Part shown: positions 5,793 to 6,450 of the stretch, piece after piece
How positions within the stretch are numbered: the stretch's first letter is position 1
Layout: every line of letters starts with the position of its first letter
Assembly (NCBI GenBank): GCA_934234005.1
Contig: CAKQHC010000084.1
Location: 1 to 6,450, forward strand
Origin: an uncultured Methanomassiliicoccales archaeon
GTDB lineage: Archaea; Thermoplasmatota; Thermoplasmata; Methanomassiliicoccales; Methanomethylophilaceae
Length of the DNA: 6,450 nucleotides
Direction of reading: 5' to 3'
Notes under the pieces: generated by a model
Database searches by the model: none
Told to the model about the DNA's origin: nothing
What the model saw: the letters and a program-made list of their open reading frames with translations, nothing else
Position numbers and translations under genes: made by a program

Positions 5793-5810
5793 TGGAGATA
5801 CCATTGTTAA

Positions 5811-6450
5811 ATGGTTGACGAGTTCAGACAGAAAATCGCAGGCGAGATTGCTTTAGCCTCCGATCCCAGCAGGATTATCCGCAAATGGAGGGAAGAATTC
5901 GGTCTTTCCCAACATCAGCTTGCAGATGCCATGGGTGTGTCCCATTCGGTAATCAGCGATTATGAATCCGGGAGACGCAAATCCCCCGGAGTAACCGTTG
6001 TGAAGAAGTTGGTCGATGCGCTGATTGAACTCGATAAGCAGAATGGTTCGCCCGTAATCTCAAAGTACAATCCCGATGTGAAGATGGACTGCATCATCGC
6101 TATGGATGAGTTTCCCGGAGGAATCGGAATTGTCGATTACATCGATGCCATCGAGGGTACGAATCTCAATCCCGACCGCGTTATGTCGAAAACACTGTTC
6201 GGTTATACGATAGTGGATTCTCTTAAAGCCATTCTGTCCTTAGGTTCTCAGGATTATCTGAAAATATACGGATGGAATATAGAGCGGGCATTGATTTTCA
6301 CAAACGTTCATTTCGGACGTTCGCCTATGGTTGCCATAAGAGCCCACCCGCTCACACCCGCTATGGTGGTGTACCAAAATCCCGACCAGATAGATCCGCT
6401 TGCCGTTAAGCTTGCCCGTTTGGAGGGGATTCCGTTGGTGTCCACAAGGT
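5811..6450 (+). CDS. Archaeal XRE-family transcriptional regulator with C-terminal domain, 3' truncated by window
   Basis: The first 213 residues are present and the gene continues past the right edge. A Cro/C1-type helix-turn-helix occupies about residues 20-72: RKWREEFGLSQHQLADAMGV, then SHSVISDYESGRRKSPG, where the second helix should contact DNA. A conserved-looking C-terminal domain follows from about 90, with FPGGIGIVDYIDAIEG, then TNVHFGRSPMVAIRAHPLTP and LARLEGIPLV. The layout matches predicted archaeal regulators of the COG1709 type as I recall them. The end resembles nucleotide- or ligand-binding folds such as DRTGG, which is only an impression. A TAA at 5808-5810 is immediately in frame upstream, so ATG 5811 is the earliest possible start. 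The gene has its own promoter 51 bp after the PPK2 gene and may control itself. Confidence 0.82.
   Translation, partial: MVDEFRQKIAGEIALASDPSRIIRKWREEFGLSQHQLADAMGVSHSVISDYESGRRKSPGVTVVKKLVDALIELDKQNGSPVISKYNPDVKMDCIIAMDEFPGGIGIVDYIDAIEGTNLNPDRVMSKTLFGYTIVDSLKAILSLGSQDYLKIYGWNIERALIFTNVHFGRSPMVAIRAHPLTPAMVVYQNPDQIDPLAVKLARLEGIPLVSTR

Noticed and set aside
1..6450. CRISPR array, insertion sequence, tRNA or rRNA gene
   Set aside because: No regularly spaced direct repeats, transposase motifs, terminal inverted repeats or cloverleaf-like sequence were seen on either strand.

Overview
The window most likely comes from an archaeon, probably a methanogen-related Thermoplasmatota lineage such as Methanomassiliicoccales. 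That placement is inferred from gene content and promoter style, not from a search. The evidence is a class I aldolase-fold ADH synthase of the archaeal aromatic amino acid route, a long multi-domain winged-helix regulator, an XRE regulator with a conserved C-terminal domain, and AT-rich TATA-like boxes about 24 to 28 bases ahead of several start codons, as expected for leaderless archaeal transcripts.

Layout. Bases 1-411 hold no large gene. On the minus strand there is the first 23 codons of a gene running off the left edge, preceded by a small reading frame that overlaps it by ATGA, and farther upstream only fragmentary peptides. Bases 445-1236 (+) encode 2-amino-3,7-dideoxy-D-threo-hept-6-ulosonate synthase with all three catalytic residues. 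Bases 1279-1809 (+) encode a membrane PAP2 phosphatase with all three family motifs. It converges on, and overlaps by 37 bp, a 530-residue minus-strand regulator (1773-3365) that appears to be an internal duplication of winged helix plus sensor-like domain. A 197 bp spacer follows. Then come an inositol monophosphatase-family enzyme (3563-4333, -) and a divergent two-domain PPK2 polyphosphate kinase (4386-5759, +), separated by only 52 bp with one central AT-rich block. An XRE-type regulator (from 5811, +) runs off the right edge.

How the parts may fit. The ADH synthase starts the DKFP-dependent route to 3-dehydroquinate. The PAP2 enzyme, the IMPase-family enzyme and the PPK2 protein all handle phosphoesters or phosphoanhydrides, and the last two may share a promoter. 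No defence system, mobile element, CRISPR array or RNA gene was recognised. The most interesting points are the duplicated regulator, the PPK2 protein whose N-terminal domain has lost its Walker A lysine, the compact bidirectional promoter, and inverted repeats sitting at predicted promoter cores.
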